Assembly (NCBI GenBank): GCA_019914995.1
Contig: CM034144.1
Coordinates: 3,999,489 to 4,063,488 of the forward strand
Source: Acanthochlamys bracteata
Taxonomy: Eukaryota > Streptophyta > Magnoliopsida > Pandanales > Velloziaceae
Direction: 5' to 3'
Length of the DNA: 64,000 nt
The notes below the pieces were generated by a model, which made no database searches, was not told the origin of the DNA, and saw nothing but the letters and a program-made list of their open reading frames with translations. This document shows, piece after piece, positions 1-11,129 of this stretch (position 1 is its first letter; each line of letters begins with the position of its first letter). The position numbers and the translations under genes were made by a program.

Positions 1-876
1 TTCAACTTACCTGCTAGTGGGATCCACTAAACTACTAGATTCTGGTGTGAATAGTGCCGGCCGGAGAGAATTTAGGTCGGAAGAAAATCTAACCAACTGC
101 GAGCGCAAGTAATTACCACAGAATTAAAAAATACTCCAAGATATTAATTGCAAGCCGGCGGCCACAAATCGTTGAAAACGATTTCGTCGGTCCGACGATG
201 AAATTCCCAAATACAAGCAGAAATTCGCCTCTATTAATAAGAAAAAATATTATTGAGGTAAGGGGATGTGTTTAAGTTTCTTACCGCTGCCGGAGGTCCG
301 GCGAAAAGGTCCAGCGAAAACCCTAGATTCACCCCACACGGTGAACTTTGGAGAAAACGCTATGGCGACGGACAGAGGGAAGAAAGGTGAAATTTTGAGA
401 CTAAGAGAGGTATTCTCACTACCGGAAAAGGGACTGCACGCTGGAAGAACACCATTGAAAGAAAGAAAAAAAAAAAAAAAAGAGGCTCGGGGAGGAGGCT
501 GTGTCGGTAGAGAAGAAAAATAAGAGGAGTGGTTAGAAGAAGGAAAAAAGTAAAGATAATTAATACTATTATTAGTTGGTTTTAGTAGGGCTTATCCCAC
601 GTGCAAGGTATGGGGGTTACAAGAGGGTAGGCTTTGATTGCACGGCTATTGGAAAAGAAAATTTTTGACAAAGAATTGAAAGAAGGAGGGAGGAAGAAAG
701 AAGTGAGAACGGATAAAGAAGGAAGCACAAGGGAGAAGATCGTATCGCATCGCTTCGCTCGAGGAAGAAGCTGCCGGAAAAAGAAGAGAAAAGAAAGAAG
801 AGAAAAACGAGAAAGAAGAGAAAAAGAAATCGAAATGACAACTATACCCGCGCGTATGCTCTTGTAGCACTTTTTT
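1..876. other. gene-free left edge with a homopurine tract
   Basis: I see no gene here. The G/C-rich leucine/arginine-type reading frames are short and unlike any family. From about 634 to 836 the plus strand is almost pure A/G (runs of gaagaaag and gagaaaaag), so both strands give low-complexity false ORFs. The stretch near 270-380 (Kozak-less ATGs, 'ccggcgaaaa', 'aaaccctag') resembles the GC-richer end of the dispersed repeat at about 34.8-35.2 kb, so it may be the tail of another copy; that is inference. Confidence 0.4.
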
Positions 877-879
877 TTG

Positions 880-1770
880 ATTCGACGGCTACGTGTAAAT
901 ACTTTTGTTTTAGTTTTTCTTTTGTTTTCCTACTCTTCTCCCATTCGCTCTTCATTCTGCTCCCGAGCAGGCGATCATCAGGCTCCGTTGAAATTAGTAG
1001 TCTCACTACTTTCTCTTCCCTTATCCTTCCTCAATTCTTTTAATTTGAATTTTTTGCAACCGAAAGCTGCAAACTTTAACTTTCTCTACATCCGCCCGAG
1101 CGTTCAATCTCCGGCTGGCTATCGATATTAAATCCCATAAATCGCTAATTTCTTTTCTCCTCCTTCTATATCTTCCACCATCACTAATTTCTTCAATTCC
1201 ACCGTTACCTTGCTGTCATTCGTCACGGCAAAACTTCGATTGCCGGCTGACAAGGGAGAATGCTGGCATAAACCTTCAATTTCTCCTCTTTCTTCTATAC
1301 ATTCTACTGTCTTCAATTCCACCAATCGCTACCATTTGCCCTGCGTTCATCGCCGCTGTTCGAGTTTGTTTATTTGTTTTTTGTTTTTTTGTTTTGAAGT
1401 TGGTGATTGACTAAATTCGGATTATCACCTCCACGCCGTGCCAACGAATCAAATCCTACCATTTTTATGCCGACAATAAATTTTGGGTCTTATGCATAGA
1501 GTGGTTTCCTATACTTTTAGCCAGTTCTTATAGATCCAATGTAATGCTAAAGCGTACTTCTGATTTTTTGTGGTTTTGAGCAAGCATTGGTTAATAATCT
1601 TTTTATTTGGCATAAAACACAATATGAAGTTCCTCTTTTATCAATAGTTTGACAGGTTATATAGTAATAGTTGTGAATGCAAAAATTTCTTCTCTTGATT
1701 TTTTGTTCAACTGCAGCCTTACTTTGTAAAGAGAGTTAAATTCTCTATAATGTGCTTCCTTAATCTTTTT
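880..1770 (+). repeat. left arm of the long inverted repeat
   Basis: Reverse complement of about 6885-7745. It starts near 'gttttcctactcttctccc' and is traceable to the 'ttctctataatgtgcttcc' block around 1741-1760. The arms differ by many substitutions and small indels, so the element is old. It shows no coding potential: the frames seen are short and shared by both arms only as noncoding homology. Confidence 0.65.
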
Positions 1771-1810
1771 TATAGAGAACTGTTATCCAGCTCTTTGACA
1801 AGATGCAATT

Positions 1811-1911
1811 TGTTTAATATTTATACTGTTGGAGGAAAGTTATTTGCCACAAACATGCATTATGTTTAATATTTATACTGTTGGGGGAAAGTTATTTGCC
1901 ACAAACATGCA
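1811..1911 (+). repeat. 52-bp-period tandem duplication
   Basis: A 49-bp unit starting 'tgtttaatatttatactg' at 1811-1859 is repeated at 1863-1911 with one visible substitution (ggagg versus ggggg). It lies between the left arm of the inverted repeat and the truncated end of the copia element. The near identity shows it is younger than the surrounding decay. Confidence 0.85.
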
Positions 1912-1994
1912 ATATCTGAGTCCATTACTGCAAACTAGATTTTGTTGTTGTAAACATAGTTTTAAAACCCAACCCGGTATATGACACGGAAAAG

Positions 1995-3232
1995 TTATCG
2001 GGTCACCGGTGTATGCTCACGAACGAAGTGACAATCAATTTCATTATGTTTCGTTTGTTCATGAAAAATTGGATTGCTTGCAATCTGAATAGCATTCCGA
2101 TTGTCACAGTAAAAAGAAGTAGCTCCTGTAAATGCAGTCCACATATCAGTAAGTAATCTCCGTACATGAACAATCTCCCTTGTGGTAGCAGCCATAGCTC
2201 GATACTCGGCTTCTGTTGAAAAACAAGCAACGATATTCTGTTTCTTATTGGGCCATGAAATCAACGAGTCACCAATTAAAAAGCAAAAACCTGTAGTAGA
2301 ATGTCTAGTGGTTGGATCACCAGTCCAATCTCCATCAGTAAAAGCTCGAAACTCCAAAGTGGATGTAGAAACAAAGATCGAGTAATAGTGCCTTGAAGAT
2401 ATTTGAGAATCTTGAGTAAAGCACTATAATGTGCTGATCGCAGTGCAGAAACAAATTTACTAACGACACTTACTACATGAGAAATATCTCGCATAGTCAC
2501 ATAAAGATAGACAAGCTGATTGATAATCCGTCTGTACCGAGTAGGATCTATGAGAGACTCACCATCTATAGGACGAAGTTTCACATGAAGCTCTAAAGGG
2601 GTATCAACCGTCCGACTATTAGATATATCTGCAGATTTAATAATGTCAGAAATATATTTTTGTTGAGAAATAAGAATTCCTCTATTACTTTACGCAATCT
2701 CCAATAAAAAAAAAATAGCGTAGATATCTAAAGTCTTTCATCTAAAACTGTTGATGTAGGTGCTTTTTCGTGGCTGCAATATCATCTCCTGTTAAAATTA
2801 TATCATCTACATACAATAACAAGAGTACCCGCCCTTGCGGTGAGGACCGCACAAATAAGGAGTGATCCTGAGAACTCTGCTGAGATTCTATCTCTGTAAT
2901 AGCTCGTCAAATACATTCAAACCAACCTCTAAAAGCCTATTTAAGTCAATAAATAGTACAACGAAGACGACATACATGACCCGGAGAAGTAGAAAGACCT
3001 ATAGGTGGTTGTATATAAACAACCTCCGATAATGTACCATGAAGAAAAACATTCTTCACATCCATCTGATAAAGACAGCGACTGCTAATAGAGTGCGAAC
3101 AGTAGTCATCTGGGCAACAGGAGCAAATATCTCATCATAATCAATCCCATGCTCCTAAGTAAAACCTCTGGCAACAAGACAAGCCTTATGCCTCTCAGTA
3201 GAGCCATCAGTTCGATATTTAATCTTAAAAAC
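1995..3232 (-). pseudogene. copia reverse transcriptase / RNase H remnant
   Basis: The C-terminal half of copia pol. The RT active-site motif YVDD with flanking hydrophobic residues (LLLYVDDIIL) is readable around 2795-2825. The thumb/connection follows (PTRYRRIINQLVYL, HYSALLKILKYLQGT; 2584-2380). RNase H carries the family blocks FTDGDW, RHSTTGFCFLIGDSLISW and STEAEYRAMA (2357-2100). RT is broken by frameshifts and by stop codons between 2640 and 3230, so no enzyme can be made. Downstream on this strand the element stops abruptly instead of reaching a polypurine tract and LTR. Confidence 0.85.
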
Positions 3233-4072
3233 TCATTTGCAACTGATAGGCTGTACTCTCTCCGGTAATGAAACTATATCCCAAATACTTGTCTGCTGAA
3301 ATGCACGAAACTCCTCTGCCATTGCTTCCCGCCACTCATGGTACTGACTTACCTCTTGGTAAGACTTAGGTTCACGAGTGATATGAATAGCAGTAAGAAA
3401 TGAATGAAACTGGGGAGAGTATGAAGTGAGGGTAGCAAAACCAAACATATCCAGCGGCACTGAATAGTCTGGTGCAAAACGAGTAGGAGGACGGTGAAGG
3501 CATTTTGACTGACGAACAAGTGGTGGTGAAGACATAGATAATCTAGAAGATGGTGACACTGGGGAAGAATTGGGAGAATCCTCATTGGTCGGCGTTTGCG
3601 TCATCGAAGAAGAGACGGTATCAATAAAGGGAAGTAGCGGAGTATGATCAATAGACATGTGAGAAGATGAGCCAGATGAGCTAGATGAAAGACAATGTGA
3701 TGGTGCTAAAAATTGAACATCAGGAAGGGATATAGAGAAATAAGGAGAGTTCTCAAGGAAAATAACATGACGAGAAATACGAAGCCAGCGTGCTGTGGGA
3801 TCATAAAGTCGATACTTTTTATGTTTAGAATTAATACCAAGCAGGACACACTTGACTGATCGAGCAGTCAATTTTTTCCGCTCATTCGGAGGAAGCAGAA
3901 TAAAACAAGTGCAACCAAAAGTACAGATCATACTATAGTCTGGAGGAGATAAAAATAAACTTTCATGAGGTGTCTTGCTAGACAAAACAGATGACGAGGT
4001 AATATTGATAAGATTAACAAATGTAAAAATAGGTTCTGCCCAAAAGATTTGAGGAACTGAAGAGTATAACAA
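3233..4072 (-). pseudogene. copia integrase C-terminus and start of reverse transcriptase
   Basis: A 279-residue open stretch. It begins in the C-terminal part of integrase (PQIFWAEP; KTPHESLF; FGCTCFILLPP; KCVLLGINSKHKKYRLYDP), which is the conserved block after the catalytic core of copia integrases. It then crosses a serine/proline-rich linker of about 90 residues. It ends in the first RT block (EPKSYQEVSQYHEWREAM.EEF.A, then T.IWDIVSLPE). This is the longest surviving frame of the element. It is separated from the integrase core by a stop at about 4075 and from the rest of RT by a frameshift near 3233. Confidence 0.85.
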
Positions 4073-4078
4073 GAGAGA

Positions 4079-4629
4079 TCAAGTAGTTTCAAGAATATGA
4101 CGATGCTTATGTTCCGTTACTCCATTTTGTTCAGGTGTATAAGGACAAGATTGTTGAAAAAGGATACCGTGAGACTGTAAGATTGATCTCATAGTAGAAG
4201 ATGTATATTCACGAGTACCATCAGAACGAAAAATTTTGATCCGAGTATTAAACTGAGTATAAACGATCGTGCCAAATGTGGTATATATAACAGAAAGGTC
4301 ATGACGATGACGCATAAGATAAACCCAAATATAGCGAGTGTAATCATCAATCAAACTTACATAGTAAAGAAAGCCAGTCATAGATAGAATTGGAGCTGAT
4401 CCCAAAATATCAAAATGAACTAGTTCAAAAGCATGATAGGTTTTAGATAAATTTGATTGAAAGGAAAAACTGAATGTTTTGCTAACTTACAGCTAATACA
4501 TGCAGATAAAGAAGGAAAAGGAATTCGCCCAAAAGTTACACTATCGATAAGACTTTTTAGCCGAGATTTAGAAATATGACCTAAACGTCTTGCCACAAAT
4601 CGGCAGCAAACGAAACTACAATAGCACAA
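4079..4629 (-). pseudogene. copia pre-integrase zinc region and integrase core
   Basis: At 4629-4420 the GAG-pre-integrase region reads RLGHISKSRLKSLI with C..C at CISCKLAKHS, matching the histidine/cysteine zinc site ahead of copia integrase. At 4405-4079 the catalytic core shows the three acidic blocks: a D in SLIDDYTRYIWVYL, a D in IKIFRSDGTREYTS, and the E-bearing block PYTPEQNGVTEHKHRHILE. A stop and frame change separate the two parts. Integrase would insert the cDNA into the genome; this copy is dead. Confidence 0.85.
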
Positions 4630-4669
4630 CTAAGGTTTGAAGTAGTAGAAAGAGAAAGATGGAGATACT

Positions 4670-4951
4670 CTAAGTGATACAGTCGTCCCTTTTTACGAAC
4701 ACGACCAATCGTCTAGCCGGTATGAGGATCCTACACAGAACAAGTAAGGAAATCAAAGATAACAATAAGCCCGCTTTCATAAAAGAACTGACTGAGATTA
4801 GGAATAGGGCGAGATGAGGAACATGTAAAACAAAAGGTAGACTAAAAAAGTTAGAAATAATAGAGCCAGACTGAGTGATGGGCAGTTGAGAAGCATCAGC
4901 AGTATGTAAAAATAGAAAGTTTAGTGGTAAAGATGTCATTTTAGATAACAA
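4670..4951 (-). pseudogene. copia protease-region remnant
   Basis: Its position between gag and pre-integrase, and traces of family wording on the minus strand (TSLPLNFLFLHTADASQLPITQSGSI, then FSLPFVLHVPHLA), match the region downstream of the copia protease, where such elements read like 'TADGSSLPVTG' and 'NVLHVPKL'. The catalytic aspartate motif itself is not legible; upstream sequence near 4960-5050 is scrambled by stops. Confidence 0.55.
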
Positions 4952-5393
4952 TAATAGATCAGAAGTATTATGATGAGATACACCGGAACCTAAAATCTAA
5001 GAGTAAGATATACCAGGAGTGGCTGAAGAAGCAGAGGCAGATGAGCCAGTAAAAATAGATTGGCGCTGAAGCTGAAGTTTTATCTGAGCAAGGCGATGGT
5101 GAATATTAGCTGAATCATTGGTGATAGACAGGAGCGACATCAACAACATTGCCTGTGCAATTGGAGAGCGAGTAGTGGAGAAATCTTTTGCCTTCTTTTG
5201 CTATCGATAATAAGGAAGCAAATATGGATGAAGCTGAAAATAACCGTTTACAGTGTGACCCGATTTCTTATAATGAGTACAAAATGAATTAGATTGCTGA
5301 CGAGAGTGGAAAGAATTCATAAGAATATTGGCACTAGTGCCTCCCAAACTGGAAGATGGAATGCATGAAGAGGCAGCAAGAACTGTAGCTGAA

Positions 5394-6075
5394 CTAGGAG
5401 TTAAGGGGAATCATCATCGAAAGAGACCGCAAGCATGTCTTCTCGGCAATGAGCTCAGAAATGGCAGCATCTAGGCTTATGTTATTCTGTATGATACGAC
5501 CACTCACTGTCTGGAAGTCTGGATGTAAAGCCATAAGAAACTGATAAAGTTGACGTCGTTCACGACAGATACGACGCTCTTGGCAGGCACAACCATGACC
5601 TTCAAGCTTCAAGAGTTCGCGCCAGTAACCTCGCATCAGTGTAACTAACTCCTAAATAATGCGATCACCTATCTGGTGGCCCAAGCTTTGGTGAGAATTT
5701 GATACTCTCTAGCACCACTTGACTGAACAATCTTAGTAGTCAAAGTCTCCTGTAATATGCAGTAGTTGGGATGTCTTCAAGATGTGGTCGAAGAGATAGA
5801 TCAACAGATGCAATGATAAATGCGAGAATCCGCTCATCATGATCGTCCTAAATGTTCTGCGCAATACGAATGTTATTCTTGACCTCAATAGTTGCATCAT
5901 CTGGTGGTGAGAGAGGACACTGAATAGAGCCATCTAAATGACTAAGAAGACGACGTCCACAAATAATAGTTCTAACTGAAGCAGCCCATTTAGCGCAATC
6001 ATTGGCAGTACTTAAAGGAAAATCAGTGAATGTCGGTAGAAAGTCCCGAAAGAATTCAGACGAAGGCATTATCAA
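5394..6075 (-). pseudogene. copia gag remnant
   Basis: Two frames on the minus strand. At 6075-5848 there is a segment with CAKWAASVRTIICGRRLLSHLDG, in the position of the N-terminal gag of copia polyproteins. At 5636-5394 the block RRQLYQFLMALHPDFQTVSGRI, followed by NISLDAAISELIAEKTCL, matches the UBN2/retrotran_gag wording found just before the zinc knuckle in many plant copia elements. The central part (5640-5850) is frame-shifted. A CCHC knuckle is not clearly legible downstream. Confidence 0.7.
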
Positions 6076-6081
6076 AATAGG

Positions 6082-6106
6082 TTTTTTTTTTTTTTTTTTT
6101 TTTTTT
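6082..6106 (+). repeat. 25-nt poly(T) tract
   Basis: A run of T immediately upstream (on the minus strand) of the copia gag remnant. In the element's own orientation it is an A-run in the leader, not at the 3' end, so it is not a retroposition tail. Confidence 0.9.
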
Positions 6107-6515
6107 GCTAAACGGGTCGATCCTACAGTTGCGGACCAGGCCTGCAGTTGCTCGGGTCGGGCTAGAGTCTTGGCTGGCCAGAGTGGATTTCAGTAGTGGG
6201 CAGTTGTAGCGGTGGCGACAACAGCGACAAGCAGCGACGGTGGGAAGTGGAGAACGGAGCGTGCGGCGAGAAGCGGAGAACGGAGCATGCAGCGGTGATG
6301 AAGGATGCACCGGCGGCGCAAGAGAGGAAAGAGAGAAAAAAAAAATTGGTAGCGGCACACTAGGTTTTTTTATTTTATATTTTTTGATTGCTGGTAAAGA
6401 GAGGAAAAAAAATTTTTAATCTGAAAAAAAAAAGGCTTGAAATTGATGAAGATGATCAATTAAAAAGGAATCAATTATGTGTAGAAAAATAAATTTCAAA
6501 ATCCTAGATACCATG

Positions 6516-6660
6516 AAATAGTTGATGAAGAAATAATAAAAAAATTGAGTATAATGAATAATCTCACACTAGACTTCACGCAAACGAATATTTATAAAGT
6601 ACATATAATAGGATTGTCTCTCATATAGCCCGATAGTATAGTCCAATAATATATAGTACA
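6516..6660 (-). repeat. candidate short 5' LTR of the copia element
   Basis: Minus-strand segment running from TGTACTATAT (6660) through TATA-like 'tataaatattc' to 'caactatttca' (6516). It is followed directly by a primer-site-like 'tggtatctagg'. No second copy is present in the window, so the LTR call rests on the ends and position only. Confidence 0.4.
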
Positions 6661-6884
6661 TACTTGCAAATTTTTATAAAGAATAGAAAATTGACATTCG
6701 ATAGCAGGAAGTCCCATGTCCAGTTGTGCACTGAATTAGAAATGAAGCAATGATGGCCTTCACGCTTTTGACGATTGAGCATAATCGAATTCTTCATGTT
6801 GTCTCTTCGTGCATTTCCACAGAAACTACCGATCCATTTAAGCACATCAATAAAGTTGAAAAATAGTTCTCCGCAATGAAGACA

Positions 6885-7745
6885 AAGGAAGAGCATTATA
6901 GAGAATTTAACTCCCTTTGCAAAGTAAGACTGCAGTTGAACAAAAATCAAAAGAAGGAACTTTGCATTCACTACTATTACTATATAACCTGTCAAACTAT
7001 TGATTAAAGAGAAACATCAAAACTTCATAGTGTTTTCTGCAAAATAAAAAGACTATTGACCGATGCTTCCTCAAAACCGCAATTACATTTTAGGATTACG
7101 TTGGACCTATAAGAGCTAGCTGAAGGTACAGGAAGCCACTCTATGCATAAGACCCACAATTTATTGACAGCAATGGTAGATCCGACGTTAGGTAATCACC
7201 AATTGCAAAATAAATAAATAAATAAAATAAGCAACTTGAACAACGACTATGAACGATGGGGCAAATAGTAGCGATTAATGATATTGAAGACAGTCAAATT
7301 TATATAAGAAAGTGGAGAAGAAAAATTGAAAGTCTAAGCGAGCATTCTCCCTCATTGTCTGATAATCGAAGCTTTTTGCCGTGACGAACGACGGCAAGAT
7401 AACAACAGAATTTAAGAATTTAGTGATGGTAGAAGATATAGAAAGAGGAGAAATGAAATTAACGATTTATGAGTTCTAATATTGATCAGCGGCAGGAGAT
7501 TGAACGCTCTGGCAGAGGTAGAGAAAGTTATGGTTTGGAGCATACAGTTGCAAAAAAACTCAAATTTAAGAGAGAATTGAGGAAGGAGAAGGGAAGAGAC
7601 TACAGTGAGGCTATCAATTTCGCCGGAGCTTGACGATAGCTAGATAGGGAGCAGCGATCGCGGGAGCAAAACAAAGATCGAATGGGAGAAGAGTAGGAAT
7701 AGGAAAGAAAAAGAACAAAATAAGAGTTTGTATACGGGAGCTGTG
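6885..7745 (-). repeat. right arm of the long inverted repeat
   Basis: Reverse complement of about 880-1770; paired blocks include 'ctctatgcataagaccca' (7139-7156) and 'gaatgggagaagagtagg' (7679-7696). No gene is present. Sequence beyond 7745 does not clearly match the left flank. Confidence 0.65.
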
Positions 7746-7887
7746 AGTGCACGCGAAGTTACGAGCTTGTTCTTCAACAGTTATCTCGCAAATGATAATT
7801 GAGGGAGCGATAGTAGACCATCCGAGGGTCAGTACTCAATGTGCGCAATGTGTGTTTACATTGTGTGCTGTGTGCATATATACACAC

Positions 7888-7891
<4 letters not shown>

Positions 7892-7920
<29 letters not shown>
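7892..7920. repeat. (TA)n microsatellite
   Basis: About 14 TA units immediately before the GGCGCACATC end of the next inverted-repeat element. Confidence 0.95.
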
Positions 7921-7922
<2 letters not shown>

Positions 7923-8603
7923 CGCACATCATCTAATGTGTGCTGTGACGCGGTGCCTAAATTTGAACTGTCAGATCGCAAGTATGACGATGTACACATG
8001 TGCGTGACTGACTTTTGCATTGTACTCAATTTTACAATTTCAGCCATGTTCAAGGGCAAATGTATCATTAATATGCCTATTTCACGAAGGTCGCACAAGG
8101 CCATAAAGAAGTATTGTAGTCCGACTGTTAAGGTAGTAGTCTTTCATTTAAAAGGCACAAGTTCGAGTCGAAGTGAGAGAACTTGTTTAAAATTTTAAAA
8201 AAGTTTATTATAGATCACAATCAAGTCACATTTGGGTTTGATATAGATACACCCAGCGCAACCAACACGAGTTGCACAGGTTGAGTATGCGACAATCTTG
8301 GGTCGCACTGGTGAGTGTGCGACCAAAATGTGTCACACTACAAAGTGCGACCCATTTTAACTTGGTGCGACTCGAGTGCGATTGTCACACTAGGTCGCAC
8401 AGACCACACATTATCAAAGAGGGACCTTGTGCGACCTCCGCAAATTAGCTATATATAATGATGCATCCGCCCTCAAAGAGAGATGTAATTGTAAACTTTA
8501 GTCTAGAGTTGCAAAATTAGCCGCGCGCATGTGTATCGTTAGATTTACAATCAGACGGTTCAAGTTAGACAAAGCGGCACCGCACAAAGTAGATGATGTG
8601 CGC
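7921..8603. mobile_element. 683-bp MITE-like element with about 90-bp terminal inverted repeats
   Basis: The left end GGCGCACATCATCTA (7921) pairs with TAGATGATGTGCGC ending at 8603. Pairing continues for about 90 bp with mismatches (gtgctgtgacgcggtgcc against ggcaccgc...gcac). Both ends lie against TA runs (7892-7920 and 8613-8627). There is no coding sequence. The interior holds a dense cluster of GTGCGAC heptamers. Superfamily is most likely Mutator/foldback-like; no separate target duplication can be told from the TA context. Confidence 0.7.
8302..8435. repeat. cluster of GTGCGAC heptamers in both orientations
   Basis: Exact GTGCGAC or its complement GTCGCAC occurs at 8302, 8317, 8345, 8365, 8394 and 8429. 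One-mismatch versions (atgcgac, gttgcac, gtgcgat, gtcacac) lie between and around them. They fall in one 134-bp block inside the 683-bp inverted-repeat element. Confidence 0.85.
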
Positions 8604-10096
8604 ATATAAATACATATATATATATATGGTTAAAGATGGGCACACATTGTTTACTGTACACACAGATCGCTCATATTAAATCTAACCCGTCCAATCTTGA
8701 TCCAACGACTCGGATTCAATACGATGACGTGTGGGTAATAATTTCAATTGGCACACTAAAATGAACGGGATCGTTGTTGCTTCTTTTTATTTCTTTCTCT
8801 TCTTCCTTTCTTTTCTTCCTCTCCCGCAGGCTCTCCCGATCGGATCCGATCGCTCCTCGCCGCCGCCCTTTCTGCATCCATTTCTTAAATTCCTCCACAA
8901 ATACTACTCATCGTGCCGACGACCGAAACTCCGCATACTATCGGGCTGTAAACCCTAGGTTAGGGGACTCGTCCTTCTGCACCACGATTGCTGAAATTTG
9001 ACGACAAGATCGAAGAATTCTCTCCTTCTCCTTCCTATATTGCTTCTTTACTCTCAATTTCACCCTTTTTTGCAAAATTTGACGTTGCGGCTTAGATCAT
9101 CGCCACCGATATGCCCAGCTTAGGTTTGGGCTCGATTTCGTTTCCTTTTTTGTTCTTTTCTTCGATTTCTTTATTTTTATTTGATTTGACTAGAATTTGG
9201 TTTGCTATTATGCCTGTTTAGTTTAATTTTAAAAACTTGCAGTTTATGATCGCTCTACTATAGGAAAAAGTTGTGAAGATGGATCTATTCGACGATGAAA
9301 TAACTTGGAAGTGTTAGAGTGGTAATACAATTTTATTTTTCAATTTGATTGAATATGGCCCAAATTTAGTTTAGTTAGAATAACGAATTGAAGATTGGTG
9401 TAGTTTCAGTTGTTAGGAGATGGATTTTGGTGAATATTAGACAGTACATCTTTCTGGTTGTATGAATTTTGATGTTTTGTGCAATTTCATTAATTTGCCC
9501 TTGATTTACTTTAGTTAGAGCAACCAAGTAAAGAGCAATGTAGGTTTTTTTGTTAGGAGATGGATTTTAGAATAGTCAGAGCAACTTTTTTTTGGTACTC
9601 AAATCTATCAAGGATAATCATGAATTTGAACAATTAAAACTCATTGAACTCTTACCCTTCTTTTCATGTCTATATTATTAGAGCTAGAGTAATAAGTAGA
9701 AAGTATATGACATTTTTCTCTATTTGACTAGAAATTCAGTGTAGTTATGTTGAATGTGAAGCATGTTTTGTTAGCACAATTTTAATCAGAGAATGGGATG
9801 AATAGAACTTCGAATGCATTTTTGAGATTTGTCATTCATGTAGGTTACAAGATGGTACCATCTTGAATTTGGAGCTGAAATCTTGTGAGATTTTGGTAGT
9901 TATCTCTGCGAATCATCTACATATTTGATATCTTCACCAAGCCTTATAAGATCGCTTATGATTTTAAGAAGCTATATATGTTGGTATTTTTATTATTTAA
10001 ATTTTTATTGTTTTCTAGTTGTTAGTTTTAAAAGCTGGTCTTATAATCTTGAAGTCACTTGATCATTAAAGCTAATGGTATCTTTATGCTTTGCAG

Positions 10097-10240
10097 ACTG
10101 ATTTCAGAAATGAGGTGGTAGAAAGCGTTGTCGTGGAAGCCTCTTCTTTGAAGTTGTGCGCACATGTTAAAATTACAGCTCAAAGCACTACAAATAGCAT
10201 CATTGTTTCACTATACATATGTTCAGAGAAAGCAATCTAG
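10097..10240 (+). other. exon-like open stretch, unrecognised
   Basis: A 48-codon open stretch (starts TDFRNEVVESVVVEASSL, ends at TAG) directly follows a splice-acceptor-like 'atgctttgcag'. It lies in the loop of the 3.9-kb long-TIR element. I do not recognise the product. It may be another captured exon or chance. Confidence 0.2.
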
Positions 10241-11129
10241 GAAACTAGTATACTAATTATTTCTTGTAAAGATATTTTATTATTAGGATTTTTGTTTGTG
10301 GAAGTAGAGATGGATCATCTAGACTCGCAATTGTTTATTTCACTTGGTATGAGATAGTAGAATGTAACATTTTAGTTATGTAGATATAATGTGAAGTGTT
10401 GTGAACGTAATGTGAAAGAGTGGAGAAAATTTTTCGTGTAATGAATTTTTGCTATGAAAGGAAAGTAAAGCTTGCTGTCAATTCTTGGAACTGTCTCTCG
10501 TGCATTTCTGCTATCACGTTAGTATTGATGACTAGCGCGGACAGCTCTTGAGAGTTCGGAATGCTCTTCCATTGATGAAAATGACAGCTCACCTGAGTTG
10601 GGAAAGATTATTTGCTTATTACTGACTTCTTTCTCCCTTGCCATTTCATTCCCAACTCCTAGCTCATGTGAGCTTTAACTTCCACGTTCACATAACTACC
10701 ATCTTCTAATGATTCAATAATTACATTCACATTCATATTGACGTTCACATTGACATAATAATGACATTCACATTCACATCTTGCTTGTTGGAAATTTTAT
10801 TCTTTATTTCATCTAGCAAAAAATAATATTGGATTATAAATAGTGCAGCAATATTACAACTTACATGTTATTTGCTCTACAGAACCTCTCCTGATAAATA
10901 CATCATATGATATTTGAATGGTACTCTATATTGAACCTAAGCTTGTTACACTATGTATATTAACCAAATGAGCAACTTTTACAAGCAATCGTGATAATTT
11001 TACGCAAGATCAAACATTTCAAAAAATACAGCAAAAGACGAGCTGCTTCTAAACTATATTCACTTGAACTTTGGGTATAAGATTACAAGTAACTTTGACA
11101 ATATAAAGCATTTGATATCTAACACCATG

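Larger units (their letters stand above)
1990..6660 (-). mobile_element. degenerate Ty1/copia retrotransposon, 3' LTR missing
   Basis: Read on the minus strand, the order is gag (6075-5394), pre-integrase zinc region and integrase (4629-3800), then reverse transcriptase and RNase H (3300-1995). Integrase before RT defines the copia type. A short candidate 5' LTR (6660-6516, starting TGTACTATAT and ending in CA) is followed by 'tggtatctagg', similar to an initiator-Met-tRNA primer site. No matching LTR is seen below 1990, so the 3' end is truncated. The frame is broken many times. It lies inside a long inverted repeat. Confidence 0.85.
877..7745. mobile_element. long inverted-repeat (Mutator/foldback-like) element split by a copia insertion
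   Basis: Positions about 880-1770 and about 6885-7745 are reverse complements of each other at good but imperfect identity. For example 'cttatgcatagagtgg' at 1492-1507 is matched in reverse near 7135-7150, and the block around 1655-1760 is matched at 6890-6990. Arms of about 0.85 kb, starting in pyrimidine-rich gene-leader-like sequence, are typical of TIR-MULE or foldback elements. No transposase of its own remains; the loop is filled by a copia retrotransposon. The outer ends are not sharp, and the right side continues to the TA tract at 7892. Confidence 0.6.

Noticed and set aside
617-870. Overlapping Phe/Leu-rich and Lys/Arg/Glu-rich frames on both strands
   Set aside because: Artefact of a homopurine tract with few stops; no family resemblance.
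6082-6106. Poly(T) considered as the poly(A) tail of a retroposed transcript on the minus strand
   Set aside because: It lies upstream of gag in the element's own orientation, not at a 3' end, and no target duplication is visible.
8731-9001. Overlapping short frames near 8.75-9.0 kb on the plus strand and 12.2-12.4 kb on the minus strand as a gene start
   Set aside because: They are the two arms of one inverted repeat and diverge with frameshifts; no downstream coding region.
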